From assembly GCF_902459645.1 (NCBI RefSeq), contig NZ_CABPSK010000005.1:124001-188000 (forward strand): a stretch of DNA of 64,000 nucleotides. The letters run 5' to 3'. The notes beneath the pieces are model-generated. The model had not been told where the DNA came from and did not search any database. It worked only from the letters and a program-made list of their open reading frames with translations. The stretch is from Pandoraea pneumonica. Lineage in GTDB: Bacteria > Pseudomonadota > Gammaproteobacteria > Burkholderiales > Burkholderiaceae. A program made the translations under genes and the position numbers. This document shows positions 16,523-25,378 of the stretch, one piece after another. Position 1 is the first letter of the stretch, and each line of letters opens with the position of its first letter.

Positions 16523-18022
16523 ATGTCCGAACAAGAACCGGTCCACGCCACCCGATCGATCTCTGACCCGGTGGAAGCGGTCGCCTACCTGAAGACGATC
16601 TACGACGCCAACACCGCATATCTGCGCGCGGCATTCGAACGATTTTCCACGGAGAAAGAGTCGGCGCGCCGCGTGAGCGCGCACTATCCGTTCATTCGCA
16701 TCACCACCGAAGACATCACCCAGCTCGACAAGCGCCTGTCCTACGGCTTCGTGTCGGGCCCGGGCAGCTATCAGACGACGGTCACCCGCCCCGATCTCTT
16801 CGAGAACTACTACATCGAGCAGTTGCGCCGCCTTGCACACAACCACGGCGTAGCGTTCGAAGTTGGCGTCTCCGACGAGCCGATTCCGGTGCACTTTGCC
16901 TATCGCGATGGCGTGTATCTCGAAGGCGATCTCGATCAGTCGCACCTGCGGGCCATGCGCACCGTGTTCGATGTGCCCGATCTCGCCACCATGGACGACA
17001 GCATCGTCAACGGCACGCGCGACCCGTTGCCCGACGAAATTCTGCCGCTGGCCTTGTTCACGGCACCGCGCGTCGACTACTCGCTGCACCGGCTGCGTCA
17101 CTACACGGCCACGTCGCCCGAGAATTTCCAGAATTACGTGCTGTTCACCAACTACCAGTTCTACATCGACGAGTTTGTCGAACTGGGCCGCGAGTTGATG
17201 AGCGCGACCGACGACCCTGCGCTGCGCGAGTACCGCAGCCAGTACGTAGCGTTTGTCGAACCGGGCAATGTCATCCACTGGAACCAGAACATTGCGCCGC
17301 GCGATTCTGAGGGCACGCCGCCGCCGCGGCTGCCGCAAATGCCTGCGTATCACCTCGTGCGTGCGGACAACACCGGCATCACGATGGTGAACATCGGTGT
17401 CGGCCCGTCCAATGCCAAGACCATTACCGATCACATTGCCGTGTTGCGCCCGCATGCGTGGGTGATGCTCGGCCACTGCGCGGGCCTACGTAACTCGCAG
17501 CGGCTTGGCGACTACTGCTTGGCGCACGGCTATGTGCGTGAAGATCACGTGCTCGACGACGATCTGCCGCTGTGGGTGCCGGTGCCCCCACTCGCTGAAG
17601 TGCAAGTGGCGCTGGAGCGCGCCGTGGCCGACGTGACGCAACTGGATGACTTCGAACTCAAGCGCGTGATGCGCACGGGTACGGTGGTGACCGTCGACAA
17701 CCGCAACTGGGAACTGCGCGATCACCGCGAGCCGGTGCAGCGCATGAGCCAGAGCCGCGCGATTGCGCTCGATATGGAGAGTGCAACTATCGCCGCCAAC
17801 GGTTTCCGCTTCCGTGTGCCGTACGGCACGCTGCTTTGTGTGAGCGACAAGCCGCTGCACGGCGAGTTGAAGTTGCCGGGTATGGCTGACCGGTTCTATC
17901 GCGAGCGTGTGGACCAGCATTTGAAAATTGGCGTGAAGGCCATGGAGTTGCTGCGCGATAACGGTCTGGACCGTTTGCACAGCCGCAAACTCCGCAGTTT
18001 TAACGAAGTCGCATTCCAGTAA
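16523..18022 (+). CDS. amn: AMP nucleosidase
   Basis: Enzyme of 499 residues that splits AMP into adenine and ribose-5-phosphate. It has the N-terminal AMP-nucleosidase domain (about residues 1-180) and a C-terminal nucleoside-phosphorylase-like domain with NIGVGPSNAKTITDHIAVLRP, VMLGHCAGLR and ALDMESATIAANGFRFRVPYGTLLCVSDKPLHGE. Family length is near 490 residues. The ATG at 16523 follows AGAGG; a TTG at 16517 is in frame but less likely. It lies between dodecin and the gluconate permease, with no evident link in function beyond purine salvage. Confidence 0.95.
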   Translation: MSEQEPVHATRSISDPVEAVAYLKTIYDANTAYLRAAFERFSTEKESARRVSAHYPFIRITTEDITQLDKRLSYGFVSGPGSYQTTVTRPDLFENYYIEQLRRLAHNHGVAFEVGVSDEPIPVHFAYRDGVYLEGDLDQSHLRAMRTVFDVPDLATMDDSIVNGTRDPLPDEILPLALFTAPRVDYSLHRLRHYTATSPENFQNYVLFTNYQFYIDEFVELGRELMSATDDPALREYRSQYVAFVEPGNVIHWNQNIAPRDSEGTPPPRLPQMPAYHLVRADNTGITMVNIGVGPSNAKTITDHIAVLRPHAWVMLGHCAGLRNSQRLGDYCLAHGYVREDHVLDDDLPLWVPVPPLAEVQVALERAVADVTQLDDFELKRVMRTGTVVTVDNRNWELRDHREPVQRMSQSRAIALDMESATIAANGFRFRVPYGTLLCVSDKPLHGELKLPGMADRFYRERVDQHLKIGVKAMELLRDNGLDRLHSRKLRSFNEVAFQ

Positions 18023-18030
18023 CGCACCCG

Positions 18031-18093
18031 GCGGCGGCGATGTTTCGACACTTGAAACTTGCCGCCGCACCCCGCCTGCCCCGTGTCACGGGG
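18031..18093. promoter_or_regulatory. Two hairpins between amn and the gluconate permease
   Basis: Arms GCGGCGGC (18031-18038) and GCCGCCGC (18061-18068) enclose a second GTTTC/GAAAC stem, followed by CCCCGTG-T-CACGGGG (18079-18093). No T-run follows, so a classical terminator is unlikely. They may end amn weakly or sit in the leader of the permease gene. Confidence 0.4.
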
Positions 18094-18215
18094 CGTTGCG
18101 GCCCTTGTGTGCAAGCGGCCGCCAGCAGTAGCACAATGCCTGCGCACACCGGATCGACGCCGCTTCCCCGCGTGCGTTGGGCCGGTGTTTTTGTTTCTCG
18201 TCATCAAGGATCATC

Positions 18216-19592
18216 GTGGAGCTAGTCAACCACGTCGTGCCCTGGGCAGCGCACGACACGCGTCTATTGCTGTCCTGCCTCGTCGGCCTCGTCGCCATCA
18301 TTCTTTTCATCAGCGCGCTCAAACTCTCGCCGTTCCTGTCGATTCTGCTCGGCACGTTCATCGCGGGGCTAGGGGCGGGTTTGCCGCTCGATGCCGTCGC
18401 GAGTGCCTTCAGCAAGGGCGCGGGCGGCATTCTGGGCGATGCGGGCATGATCATCGCGCTAGGGGCCATGCTCGGTGCGTTGATGGCGGACACCGGCGCG
18501 GCTGACCGCATCGTCACTGTGTTGCTCACCTTCGCCAAAGGCCGCGCGTTGCCGTGGATGATGGCGGTAGTGGCCATGATCATCGGCTTGCCGTTGTTCT
18601 TCGAAGTGGGCCTCGTGATGATGGTGCCGATCATCTTCGTGATGGCGCGCCGTGCGAATACGCCGATTCTGCGCGTGGCCATTCCGGCGCTCGCGGGCAT
18701 GACCACGCTGCACGCGCTGGTGCCGCCGCATCCGGGCCCGCTGATTGCTGTGTCGGCACTGCATGCCGATCTCGGCATGACGATGGGGCTGGGGCTGTTG
18801 ATTGCGATTCCGGCGGTGATTCTCGCGGGGCCGCTGTATGGCATGTGGCTTGCGCCGCGACTGCATGTGGAGGCGCCGCAGCAACTGGGCGATCTTTTCA
18901 CCAAACGCGATGACGATATCGCACCGCCGCCGTTTGCCGCGGCGCTGTTGGTGATCTTGCTGCCTGTGGTGTTGATGCTGGGACGCACGCTGGCGAAAGT
19001 GGCGTTGACGCCCGAGACGCCGATCTTCGAAGCGTTGGATTTCCTTGGCGAACCGATCATCGCGCTGGCGTTGACAGTCGTGGTCGCCATTGTCGTGCTC
19101 GGCTGGGGACGCGGTTTGCCGCGCGCCCGCGTGGGAGAAACATTGCGCCGCGCATTGCCGCCGATTGCGGGTTTGTTGCTGACCATTGGCGCGGGCGGTG
19201 GTTTGAAGCAAGCGCTGGTGACGGCAGGCATTGCGACGACCATCGGCAAGGTGGCAGTCGGCACGCATATGCCGCTAATTCTGCTGGCATGGCTGATCGC
19301 GGTGGCGCTGCGTCAGGCGACGGGTTCGGCAACGGTGGCCACGACGACCACTGCTGGCATCGTGGCACCGCTGGTGATGCATCTGCCGCCGGTACAGGGC
19401 TCGCTGATTGCGTTGGCGATTGGGGCGGGGTCGGTGTTCTTCTGCCACGTCAACGACGCGGGTTTTTGGATGGTGCGCGAATACTTCGGCCTGAAGCTCA
19501 AAGAAACGCTATGGGTTTGGTCCGTGTTGCAGACCATCGTCTCCGTCGTGGGGCTGGTGATGACGCTGCTGCTTTGGCAGATTTTGGTGTGA
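18216..19592 (+). CDS. GntP-family gluconate:H+ symporter
   Basis: Inner-membrane permease of 458 residues with about 12-14 hydrophobic segments. GntP-family signatures include LPLFFEVGLVMMVPIIFVMARR, ALVPPHPGPLIAVSALHADLG, RQATGSATVATTTTAGI and CHVNDAGFWMVREYFGL. Members import gluconate or related sugar acids. GTG 18216 is chosen because AAGGA lies 6 nt upstream. Gluconate uptake would feed the Edd route encoded a few kb away, although no gluconate kinase is nearby. Ends at a terminator. Confidence 0.9.
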   Translation: MELVNHVVPWAAHDTRLLLSCLVGLVAIILFISALKLSPFLSILLGTFIAGLGAGLPLDAVASAFSKGAGGILGDAGMIIALGAMLGALMADTGAADRIVTVLLTFAKGRALPWMMAVVAMIIGLPLFFEVGLVMMVPIIFVMARRANTPILRVAIPALAGMTTLHALVPPHPGPLIAVSALHADLGMTMGLGLLIAIPAVILAGPLYGMWLAPRLHVEAPQQLGDLFTKRDDDIAPPPFAAALLVILLPVVLMLGRTLAKVALTPETPIFEALDFLGEPIIALALTVVVAIVVLGWGRGLPRARVGETLRRALPPIAGLLLTIGAGGGLKQALVTAGIATTIGKVAVGTHMPLILLAWLIAVALRQATGSATVATTTTAGIVAPLVMHLPPVQGSLIALAIGAGSVFFCHVNDAGFWMVREYFGLKLKETLWVWSVLQTIVSVVGLVMTLLLWQILV

Positions 19593-19630
19593 TGTCTGCG
19601 ACCGCGTCGTCGTGACGCGGCGGGCAATAA

Positions 19631-19670
19631 AAAAGCGCGCTGACCGTGAGGTCGCGCGCTTTTCTTTTTA
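19631..19670. terminator. Terminator after the gluconate permease (bidirectional)
   Basis: AAAAGCGCGC (19631-19640) and GCGCGCTTTT (19654-19663) pair perfectly with an inner GACC/GGTC extension, then TTTCTTTTT. The A-run on the left side gives a T-run on the minus strand, so it also serves the convergent Hsp70-like gene. Confidence 0.9.
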
Positions 19671-19690
19671 CGCTATCGCTGCGGAACGGT

Positions 19691-20959
19691 TTAAGAGAAC
19701 ACCCGCTTCGCGTGAATGCCGAGACCGAGCGCCACGCTGGCGAGGCGATCGCCGAAGACCGGCGTCGCGTTGGGGAAGGCCGCGCACATCGCCCCGGACA
19801 AGCAACGCAAGCCGGTCGAGCCACCCGTGAAGTACAGCGCATCGACGTCTTCGGCGCGCAACCCCGCAAGCGATGCGGTATGCACTGCACCGGCCGTAAT
19901 GCTGGCGATCTCGTCGCTCACAGCGTCGACCAGCCCGGTTTCCGAGAACGCTACACCGAGTTCGCGCTCGATGACGGCGAGGTCGATGCGCGTGTCGCCA
20001 CCAGCGGCCACTGCAATCTTCGCGTCTTCCGCATGCCCAACCAGCGCGTGGCCAAGGCGTTGCTCCACCGTGCGCATCAGGCGGCGATGGTGCACCGGGT
20101 CGGCATACAGATGCGCGGTCAGCGCCAGTTCACCGGCGCGCTTCGGCGTGTAGACCGTGTTGATCAGGTGCCACGTGGCCAGATCGAAGTAGATACGGTT
20201 GGGGACTTCCTTGCCGTCCGGGCCGAGGGCTTTGTAGCCGAGTTCGCGCAGAATCGTCGCGAGTTCGATACGGCGGTCGAAGTCCGTCCCGGCAATGTGC
20301 ACGCCGTGGTGGGCGAGCACATCATCTTTGCGTTCGAGACGGCGGGCGCGATCGGGGCCGACGCGCACGAGCGAGAAGTCCGACGTACCGCCGCCGATGT
20401 CCACCACGAGCACTTGTTGCTCTTCCGTGAGCCGCGATTCGTAATCGAAGGCGGCAGCAATCGGTTCGAACTGGAAATGGACGTCTTGGAAGCCCACGTC
20501 GCGAGCGCTTTGTTCGAGCGAGCGTTGTGCGGCGGTATCGGCCTTCGGATCGTCGTCGACGAAGAACACCGGGCGGCCCATCACCACTTGGCGCAGGTCG
20601 CTGCCGTCGGATTTGACGGCGTGCGTGCGCAGGTGGCGCAAGAACGTGCCGATGATGTCGATATAGCGCATCGCCGAGCCGTTGCCGAGATCGGTGGTGC
20701 TTTCGATGAGGGAGGAGCCGAGCAGGCTTTTGAGCGAGCGCATCAGGCGCCCGTCGTAGCCGTCGATATAGTCAGCGACGGCCTGGCGGCCGAACGTGGC
20801 GCGGCCACCTTCGTCGGCGTTGAAGAACACGGCCGTCGGCAGCGTGCCGTAGCCGGCTTCGAGCTCGACCAGGCGCATAGCGGCACCGTCGCGAATCGCG
20901 ACGGCTGAATTCGAAGTGCCGAAATCGATGGCGCAGAAACTCATGGCATTGCGGCTCAT
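19691..20959 (-). CDS. Hsp70-family (YegD-like) chaperone without substrate-binding domain
   Basis: Protein of 422 residues containing the actin-like ATPase fold of Hsp70: AIDFGTSNSAVAI near the N-terminus (phosphate 1), VLVVDIGGGTSDFSLVRV in the middle (phosphate 2), and LYFTGGSTGLRCLS near the end (adenosine motif). The peptide-binding beta domain of DnaK is absent, as in E. coli YegD. The biological role of YegD is not settled. The ATG at 20959 is used; an ATG at 20944 in frame is equally possible. No dnaJ or grpE is nearby. Confidence 0.85.
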   Translation of the reverse strand: MSRNAMSFCAIDFGTSNSAVAIRDGAAMRLVELEAGYGTLPTAVFFNADEGGRATFGRQAVADYIDGYDGRLMRSLKSLLGSSLIESTTDLGNGSAMRYIDIIGTFLRHLRTHAVKSDGSDLRQVVMGRPVFFVDDDPKADTAAQRSLEQSARDVGFQDVHFQFEPIAAAFDYESRLTEEQQVLVVDIGGGTSDFSLVRVGPDRARRLERKDDVLAHHGVHIAGTDFDRRIELATILRELGYKALGPDGKEVPNRIYFDLATWHLINTVYTPKRAGELALTAHLYADPVHHRRLMRTVEQRLGHALVGHAEDAKIAVAAGGDTRIDLAVIERELGVAFSETGLVDAVSDEIASITAGAVHTASLAGLRAEDVDALYFTGGSTGLRCLSGAMCAAFPNATPVFGDRLASVALGLGIHAKRVFS

Positions 20960-21053
20960 GCAGGCGAGCCGTAAAAGGTCGGCAGTGTAGCACGGCCGGG
21001 CGGCCGGCCAAATTTAGTGTCCCAAGATATCCACAGGCGGCGCGCTCAACGCG

Positions 21054-22442
21054 TTACCCATGCGACGCCTTGGCCGGCGGCTGCGCGGCGGGCAGCGTGC
21101 GCAAGCTGCTGACCACGGCGGCCACCGCAGCGAACGCTGCCGCGACGTAAAGCGACGCCCGCGTGCCGTACCCCTGCGGTGCCACGCTGAAAATCAGCGC
21201 GACAAGTGCCGCACCCGTCGTCTGTCCGGTCAGCCGGGCCGTGCCCAGCATGCCGCTGGCGCCACCGCTGCGATGGGCGGGGGCGGCGGTGAGCATCGCG
21301 TAGTTATTAGGCGACTGGAAGAGCCCGAAGCCGAAGCCGCACAGCGCCATGCGCCAGACGATGTCCCACGACTGGGGTTGTGCGGGCAGCATGGCCAGCG
21401 CTAGCAAACCGAGCGCGAACGCCGTCATGCCGATCGCACCGAGCAGGCCGGGTTTGTAGTGTTCGAGCAGGCGTCCGGCGAGCGGGGCGACGACGGCAAT
21501 GGTAAGCGGCCAGGCGGTCATCAGCAGGCCGGTCTGTACGTGGTCGAAGCCGAGCGAATCTTGCAAATAGAAGGGCAGCGCGACGTAGGCGAGCATTTGC
21601 GCGCAGAACGACGCCATGGACGTGCAGATCGACAGGCCGAAGATCGGAATGCGCAGCAAGTCGACAGGCAGGAGCGGCACAGGCTGCGTGCGCTGACGCC
21701 GGACGAAGATCGTGCCGATGATGACCGCGGCGACGAGCTCGACGGCCACGAGCCAGCGTTCCTGTCCGTGGCCGAACGAGTCGATGCCCGAGATCAGCAG
21801 CCCGAAGGTGAGGGCGCTGAGCAGCGCGCCGGTCCAGTCGAAAGCGTGGGACGCGCGGATGCTGTCGGGCAGCGAGCGCATGGCGATGCCCAGCGCGATG
21901 ATGCCGAGCGGCACATTGATGGCGAAGAGCCACGGCCAGTGCGCGATCGAGAGAATGCCAGCGGCGAGCGTCGGTCCGGCCGCAGAGGAGACCGCGACGA
22001 TCAGCGAATTGAGGGCGACGCCGCGCCCGAACCAAGCGCGGGGGTAAATCATCTTCACGAGCGCGCTGTTCACGCTCATGATGCCAGCCGCGCCGAAGCC
22101 TTGAGCGACGCGCGCGAGCGTGAGGGTGACGAGCGAATCGGAGAGTGCGCAGGCGAGCGACGCCAGCGTGAACAGCGCTAGCCCAACCGTATAGACGCGC
22201 CGATAGCCGACGATTTCACCGAGTGCGGCGAGTGGCAGCAGCGAAATGGTGATGGCGAGTTGATACGCGTTGACGATCCAGATCGAGGTGGCGGGGCTGG
22301 CGTTGAGGTCGCGCGCGATGGTTGGCAGGGCGACGTTGGCAATGGCGCTGTCGAGCACCGACAGCGAAATGGCGAGCATGACGGTCGCGATGGCCCAGAC
22401 CCGGGCGGGCATGGGCATGCCGTCGGCATAGTTTTCTGACAT
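21054..22442 (-). CDS. MFS drug:H+ antiporter (DHA2, EmrB/QacA type)
   Basis: Inner-membrane exporter of 462 residues with 14 predicted helices. Family motifs are LDSAIANVALPTIARDL in helix 1, WIVNAYQLAI, the motif-A like GEIVGYRRVY after helix 2, and GFGAAGIMSVNSALV. DHA2 proteins expel drugs, dyes or toxic metabolites by proton antiport. It follows the P450 gene on the same strand after 192 bp that contain a long perfect palindrome; the pair may handle the same compound or its product. No regulator gene is adjacent. Confidence 0.92.
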   Translation of the reverse strand: MSENYADGMPMPARVWAIATVMLAISLSVLDSAIANVALPTIARDLNASPATSIWIVNAYQLAITISLLPLAALGEIVGYRRVYTVGLALFTLASLACALSDSLVTLTLARVAQGFGAAGIMSVNSALVKMIYPRAWFGRGVALNSLIVAVSSAAGPTLAAGILSIAHWPWLFAINVPLGIIALGIAMRSLPDSIRASHAFDWTGALLSALTFGLLISGIDSFGHGQERWLVAVELVAAVIIGTIFVRRQRTQPVPLLPVDLLRIPIFGLSICTSMASFCAQMLAYVALPFYLQDSLGFDHVQTGLLMTAWPLTIAVVAPLAGRLLEHYKPGLLGAIGMTAFALGLLALAMLPAQPQSWDIVWRMALCGFGFGLFQSPNNYAMLTAAPAHRSGGASGMLGTARLTGQTTGAALVALIFSVAPQGYGTRASLYVAAAFAAVAAVVSSLRTLPAAQPPAKASHG

Positions 22443-22588
22443 GAGAGCAGCGAGGGGGCGAGACGGCCGTCGCGTCGGGTAAAGCGGGGGACGCGCCCGG
22501 CGAAAGCGCCATCGTGCCCGAAATTGGGGAAAGGGGCGTCGGCGGCCCGGGGAGCCTTATAGATAAAGGCGCGTCGCGTTCGGCAGTG

Positions 22589-22628
22589 TGTTTTATCTGA
22601 TGGAATGCAAATTCCATCAGATAAAACA
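22589..22628. promoter_or_regulatory. 40-bp perfect palindrome upstream of the MFS gene
   Basis: TGTTTTATCTGATGGAAT (22589-22606) and its exact reverse complement (22611-22628) flank a GCAA loop. It lies between the P450 stop (22635) and the MFS start (22442), about 147 bp upstream of the latter. It is A+T-rich and lacks a following T-run, so it looks more like an operator or a transcript-stabilising stem than a terminator. Confidence 0.75.
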
Positions 22629-22634
22629 ATGAAT

Positions 22635-23843
22635 CTAGCCCCGCTGAAAGCGAGCGATCCGGGCATTGGCGAGCGGGTGATAGCCGGTGCCATCGGCCTG
22701 TGCGACAAGGTCTGGCGCGATGGCGAGTATCGTCTGCACGCCGAAGGCTGCAATGGTGCTGGCGGGCGACCGCCCCGGACACCCGTGCTGCCCTTGGCCA
22801 AACGTCCAAGCGGTGTCGTCGGGATTCACCGGAGGCGGGGCGACGGCGAGTACGACGAGCACCACGTCGCCACGTGCGAGTTGGCGTTCGCAGATAACGG
22901 CGGGGGTGTGCAGGAAGCGTCGCGTGTTCTGAACGGGCGGATCGAATCGAATGATGTCGCTCACGGCGGCGATGGCGGTCGAGAGATGCGCCGGTGCTGG
23001 TGGCGTTTGCGGCGCAGGGGCCATCGCTGTCGAGGCGTCGGCACGTGCGAGCCGACGAAGTGCATTGGCGACGAGCCCGGCACAGGCGTCGTGGGTTTGC
23101 GTGAACAGGCCCGCGATATTGGCGGTCAGGGCGTGTGGGGCGAGGGTGCCGTCATGCGCGGCGAGGTTGCCGACGCGTCGCAGCCATGTGTCGGAAGCGT
23201 TATCGCGTGCGAGCCAATGATGGGCGAGGTCGGTTAGGGTTGTCGCCGCGTCATGGCCTAGGGCAATGACATCGGTATTGGGCGCAGGTCGTGCGGATTC
23301 TGCCATCGCAGCAACGAGCGCATGGGTGTTCGCGAATACGTCGTGCCATTCCGATTCTGGAACCCCGAGCCACGCCGCGAGTGCGTAGACCGGCTGACGG
23401 AATACGTAGTCATCGAGCGTTTCGGCGATTCGCCGTGCGTCGGACAGTGCGGCGGCGCTGGCATGCGCGAGCGCAGACCTATCGACGCTCAGTGTCGCGA
23501 GTTGCGACGCAAGCCAGGGTTTGAGCGTGGAATGTCCCGCACCGTCGTTCATGCGAACCAATTGCCCGAACCACGCGCCCGCCGCACCGGAGGCGAGCGC
23601 AGCGGGAACACGTGCACCTGCCGGGCGCACACCTAAGGCGGGATGGTTAAGCACCTCGGTAAGCGCCCCCGGCCCTGCGGCGACCCACATACCCAGCGAG
23701 GCGTCGAAATCGAACGGCCGCTGTTCGGCCAGTGCGCGGTAATACGGATAGGGATCGGGGTGGGTGACGGCAGCCAGGGCGTTGGCTGGCAGCGTTGGTG
23801 CCGACTGTCTCGATTCGAGGGATAAGGGCATACCTGATCTCAT
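22635..23843 (-). CDS. Cytochrome P450
   Basis: Haem-thiolate monooxygenase of 402 residues, a little shorter than the usual bacterial 400-420. The Cys-ligand loop FGQGQHGCPG is intact near residue 360. The K-helix reads DIIRF instead of the usual ExxR; the conservative Glu to Asp change is unusual. The I-helix oxygen-activation segment AGLFTQTHDA replaces the common AGxET. It needs a ferredoxin and reductase, neither of which is adjacent. Ends just before the palindrome and the MFS gene. Substrate is unknown. The start could be at 23831 (ATG, MPLSL) instead. Confidence 0.85.
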   Translation of the reverse strand: MRSGMPLSLESRQSAPTLPANALAAVTHPDPYPYYRALAEQRPFDFDASLGMWVAAGPGALTEVLNHPALGVRPAGARVPAALASGAAGAWFGQLVRMNDGAGHSTLKPWLASQLATLSVDRSALAHASAAALSDARRIAETLDDYVFRQPVYALAAWLGVPESEWHDVFANTHALVAAMAESARPAPNTDVIALGHDAATTLTDLAHHWLARDNASDTWLRRVGNLAAHDGTLAPHALTANIAGLFTQTHDACAGLVANALRRLARADASTAMAPAPQTPPAPAHLSTAIAAVSDIIRFDPPVQNTRRFLHTPAVICERQLARGDVVLVVLAVAPPPVNPDDTAWTFGQGQHGCPGRSPASTIAAFGVQTILAIAPDLVAQADGTGYHPLANARIARFQRG

Positions 23844-23949
23844 GAATGGTATTGAATTGCCGATATCTTGTGCTGATGCGTAAGAATACGCTTCATCGCG
23901 AAGTGAAATGTCGCGACGGCTTCACGAGGTCATTCGCAAACGATGAAAA

Positions 23950-24318
23950 ATGCCAAATTTAGAGAATAAAATCGCGATTATTCGGGATGTGAGATTGAAG
24001 GGGCTCGCGCAACTCAGGGAGAACGCCTCATCGCCAGAAAAGGATCGAACGGGCAGTGCCTCGAACATGGTCGCATCCGCACTAAGGCTGTTGGCGGTCT
24101 CCGAATACCATTTGAACCATGATGTTTCGAACGTTTTATCGATTGACCCTACCCCGGAAAACTTGAGCTGTGGGGTTTCGGAAAAGAGTATTTTTACCTT
24201 CGTCAAAATGGGGTCGGAAATGACCCTCTTGGCAAGCAGATGGGGCGTTAATGGGAGCTACGACTGCGGAGAATTTAACATCCATGCTGATGTCAGAACT
24301 TCGGCAAGTACTGGATGA
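23950..24318 (+). CDS. Uncertain ORF at the left edge of the A+T-rich island
   Basis: Frame of 122 residues in DNA of clearly lower G+C than its surroundings. The first 75 residues look protein-like (mixed charged and hydrophobic residues, no low-complexity bias); the rest is less convincing and overlaps the next gene by up to 68 bp. No ribosome-binding site and no recognised domain. An opposing minus-strand frame covers the same DNA, and I favour the plus strand only for the better residue mix. It may be a broken gene. Confidence 0.3.
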   Translation: MPNLENKIAIIRDVRLKGLAQLRENASSPEKDRTGSASNMVASALRLLAVSEYHLNHDVSNVLSIDPTPENLSCGVSEKSIFTFVKMGSEMTLLASRWGVNGSYDCGEFNIHADVRTSASTG

Positions 24319-24694
24319 GTATGAGTTGCGAGCCGTTGAGGTAGACGCCCTGGAAGCCCTTTTGGTAGGCGAAAGCTTCGCTTTGCGCTTTGTGGCCGAC
24401 CGAGAGGCGCTCGATGTCTCTTACCTTGAACATGATCGTGGACAACTGCTCGCAGCGTTTATGCTGAGGCCCCTGATTATGGAGAGATTTACTGCAGCGG
24501 ATCGGATGCACTATGGCAACCCGGTGACAGCAGAGGAGCGCCTTGCGGCCTCCGTGAGGGTCTATGCCGCAGGGCTTGCGCATCGATGCGGTGACGTATT
24601 GAGTGGAGACAGATCGTGGATTCGACGAGCTGCCTGGGAAACTTCAAAGCCGGGCACATTTGTTCAGGACGTTCTTCAACGCAATTGCCACTGA
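24251..24694 (+). CDS. Unknown protein in the A+T-rich island
   Basis: Product of up to 147 residues with balanced composition and no signal peptide or membrane segment. In-frame ATGs at 24284 and 24290 are alternative starts, and GGAG at 24268-24271 favours one of them. The sequence (SELRQVLDEYELRAVEVD... FTAADRMHYGNPVTAEERLAASVRVYAAGLAHRC) has no recognised family. Its place next to an orphan toxin domain and an immunity-type gene makes an immunity or orphan-effector role possible, but this rests on position only. Confidence 0.5.
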   Translation: MGATTAENLTSMLMSELRQVLDEYELRAVEVDALEALLVGESFALRFVADREALDVSYLEHDRGQLLAAFMLRPLIMERFTAADRMHYGNPVTAEERLAASVRVYAAGLAHRCGDVLSGDRSWIRRAAWETSKPGTFVQDVLQRNCH

Positions 24695-24765
24695 TGTGGT
24701 GTCCAGTTGCGCCGCAGCCATCCGATTGCGCCCTTCACAGTCAGTGCCGGCGTGAAGCGCGGCCG

Positions 24766-24936
24766 TCAAAAAATCCTCCGCGCCACCTCTTGACGCGCGG
24801 CCTCGTTCTCGTACATTTCCTTGATTCCGTCCATCGCGCGGCGGAGCCACGCGGTGGTGCTTGAGCGCAATTCGTCGTGCGACTGGTCGGCTGGCGTGGC
24901 GGGCGAATTGCGCAATTGTTCGTCGTGATCAGGCAT
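24766..24936 (-). CDS. Small protein of 56 residues, unknown function
   Basis: ATG at 24936 is preceded by a strong AAGGGGGAA ribosome-binding site 7 nt upstream on the minus strand. The product is hydrophilic: a Ser/Pro/Gln-rich N-terminal half followed by a predicted helix (TTAWLRRAMDGIKEMYENEAARQEVARRIF). No family recognised. It is convergent with the gene ending at 24694 and divergent from the toxin fragment. The ribosome-binding site is the main evidence that it is real. Confidence 0.6.
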   Translation of the reverse strand: MPDHDEQLRNSPATPADQSHDELRSSTTAWLRRAMDGIKEMYENEAARQEVARRIF

Positions 24937-24980
24937 CGCATTCCCCCTTGTAGAGGCGACGTCTCCCCGGGGAATTAGGG

Positions 24981-25331
24981 TTGGTTGAATTGAACCCAAA
25001 CACCATTCGCTTCACTCAGACTACGGTAAAACAGCAGGGCGCGACGATCCCTAGACTTGTTGGTAGCATGCGTGCAAATGGATTTTTGGTTGAGTCGCAG
25101 CGTCTAGTCGACGTGGTTCGAATGCCCGATGGATTACTTGCAACGCTTGATAATGCGCGAGTACTTTCCGCGCAGAGAGTTGGGGTAAATATTCAACCGA
25201 GTGTCTTTAAATGCGCTGATCCATTACCAAATTATTGGCTTTATATTGATCGCTTCATTGGTAGGAAGAGAGCGGTTCCGGTTACCTACGGTGATGCTGT
25301 GAAGAAAAGAATCAGAATTAGGAAGATATAA
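24981..25331 (+). CDS. Orphan polymorphic-toxin C-terminal domain (ParB-like fold), N-terminal delivery part missing
   Basis: Fragment of about 116 residues that resembles the C-terminal tip found on Rhs, CdiA and filamentous-haemagglutinin-like effectors: a VELNPNTIRFTQTTV opening, then VDVVRMPDG, LDNARVLSAQRVG and a closing DAVKKRIR helix. In complete effectors this follows several hundred to thousands of residues of delivery sequence. Here an in-frame stop at 24951-24953 cuts it off, with only TTG starts available. It is therefore either a silent orphan cassette, as in CDI and Rhs loci, or a freestanding intracellular protein. ParB/sulfiredoxin-like folds of this kind are thought to act on nucleic acids or nucleotides. 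The adjacent downstream gene looks like its immunity partner. Confidence 0.65.
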   Translation: MVELNPNTIRFTQTTVKQQGATIPRLVGSMRANGFLVESQRLVDVVRMPDGLLATLDNARVLSAQRVGVNIQPSVFKCADPLPNYWLYIDRFIGRKRAVPVTYGDAVKKRIRIRKI

Positions 25332-25378
25332 TTTAAAAAATTATTTCTATACCGATCATCTTTAGAAGGAAGTGAGTT

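Noticed and set aside
18086-19264. Minus-strand 392-codon frame opposite the gluconate permease
   Set aside because: Low-complexity Ala/Pro/Ser/Thr-rich shadow of a membrane-protein gene on the other strand.
23922-24206. Minus-strand 94-residue frame in the island
   Set aside because: Opposes a slightly better plus-strand frame; no ribosome-binding site or family.
24644-24850. Minus-strand 68-residue frame overlapping the small protein gene
   Set aside because: The overlapping 24766-24936 frame has a strong ribosome-binding site and better composition.
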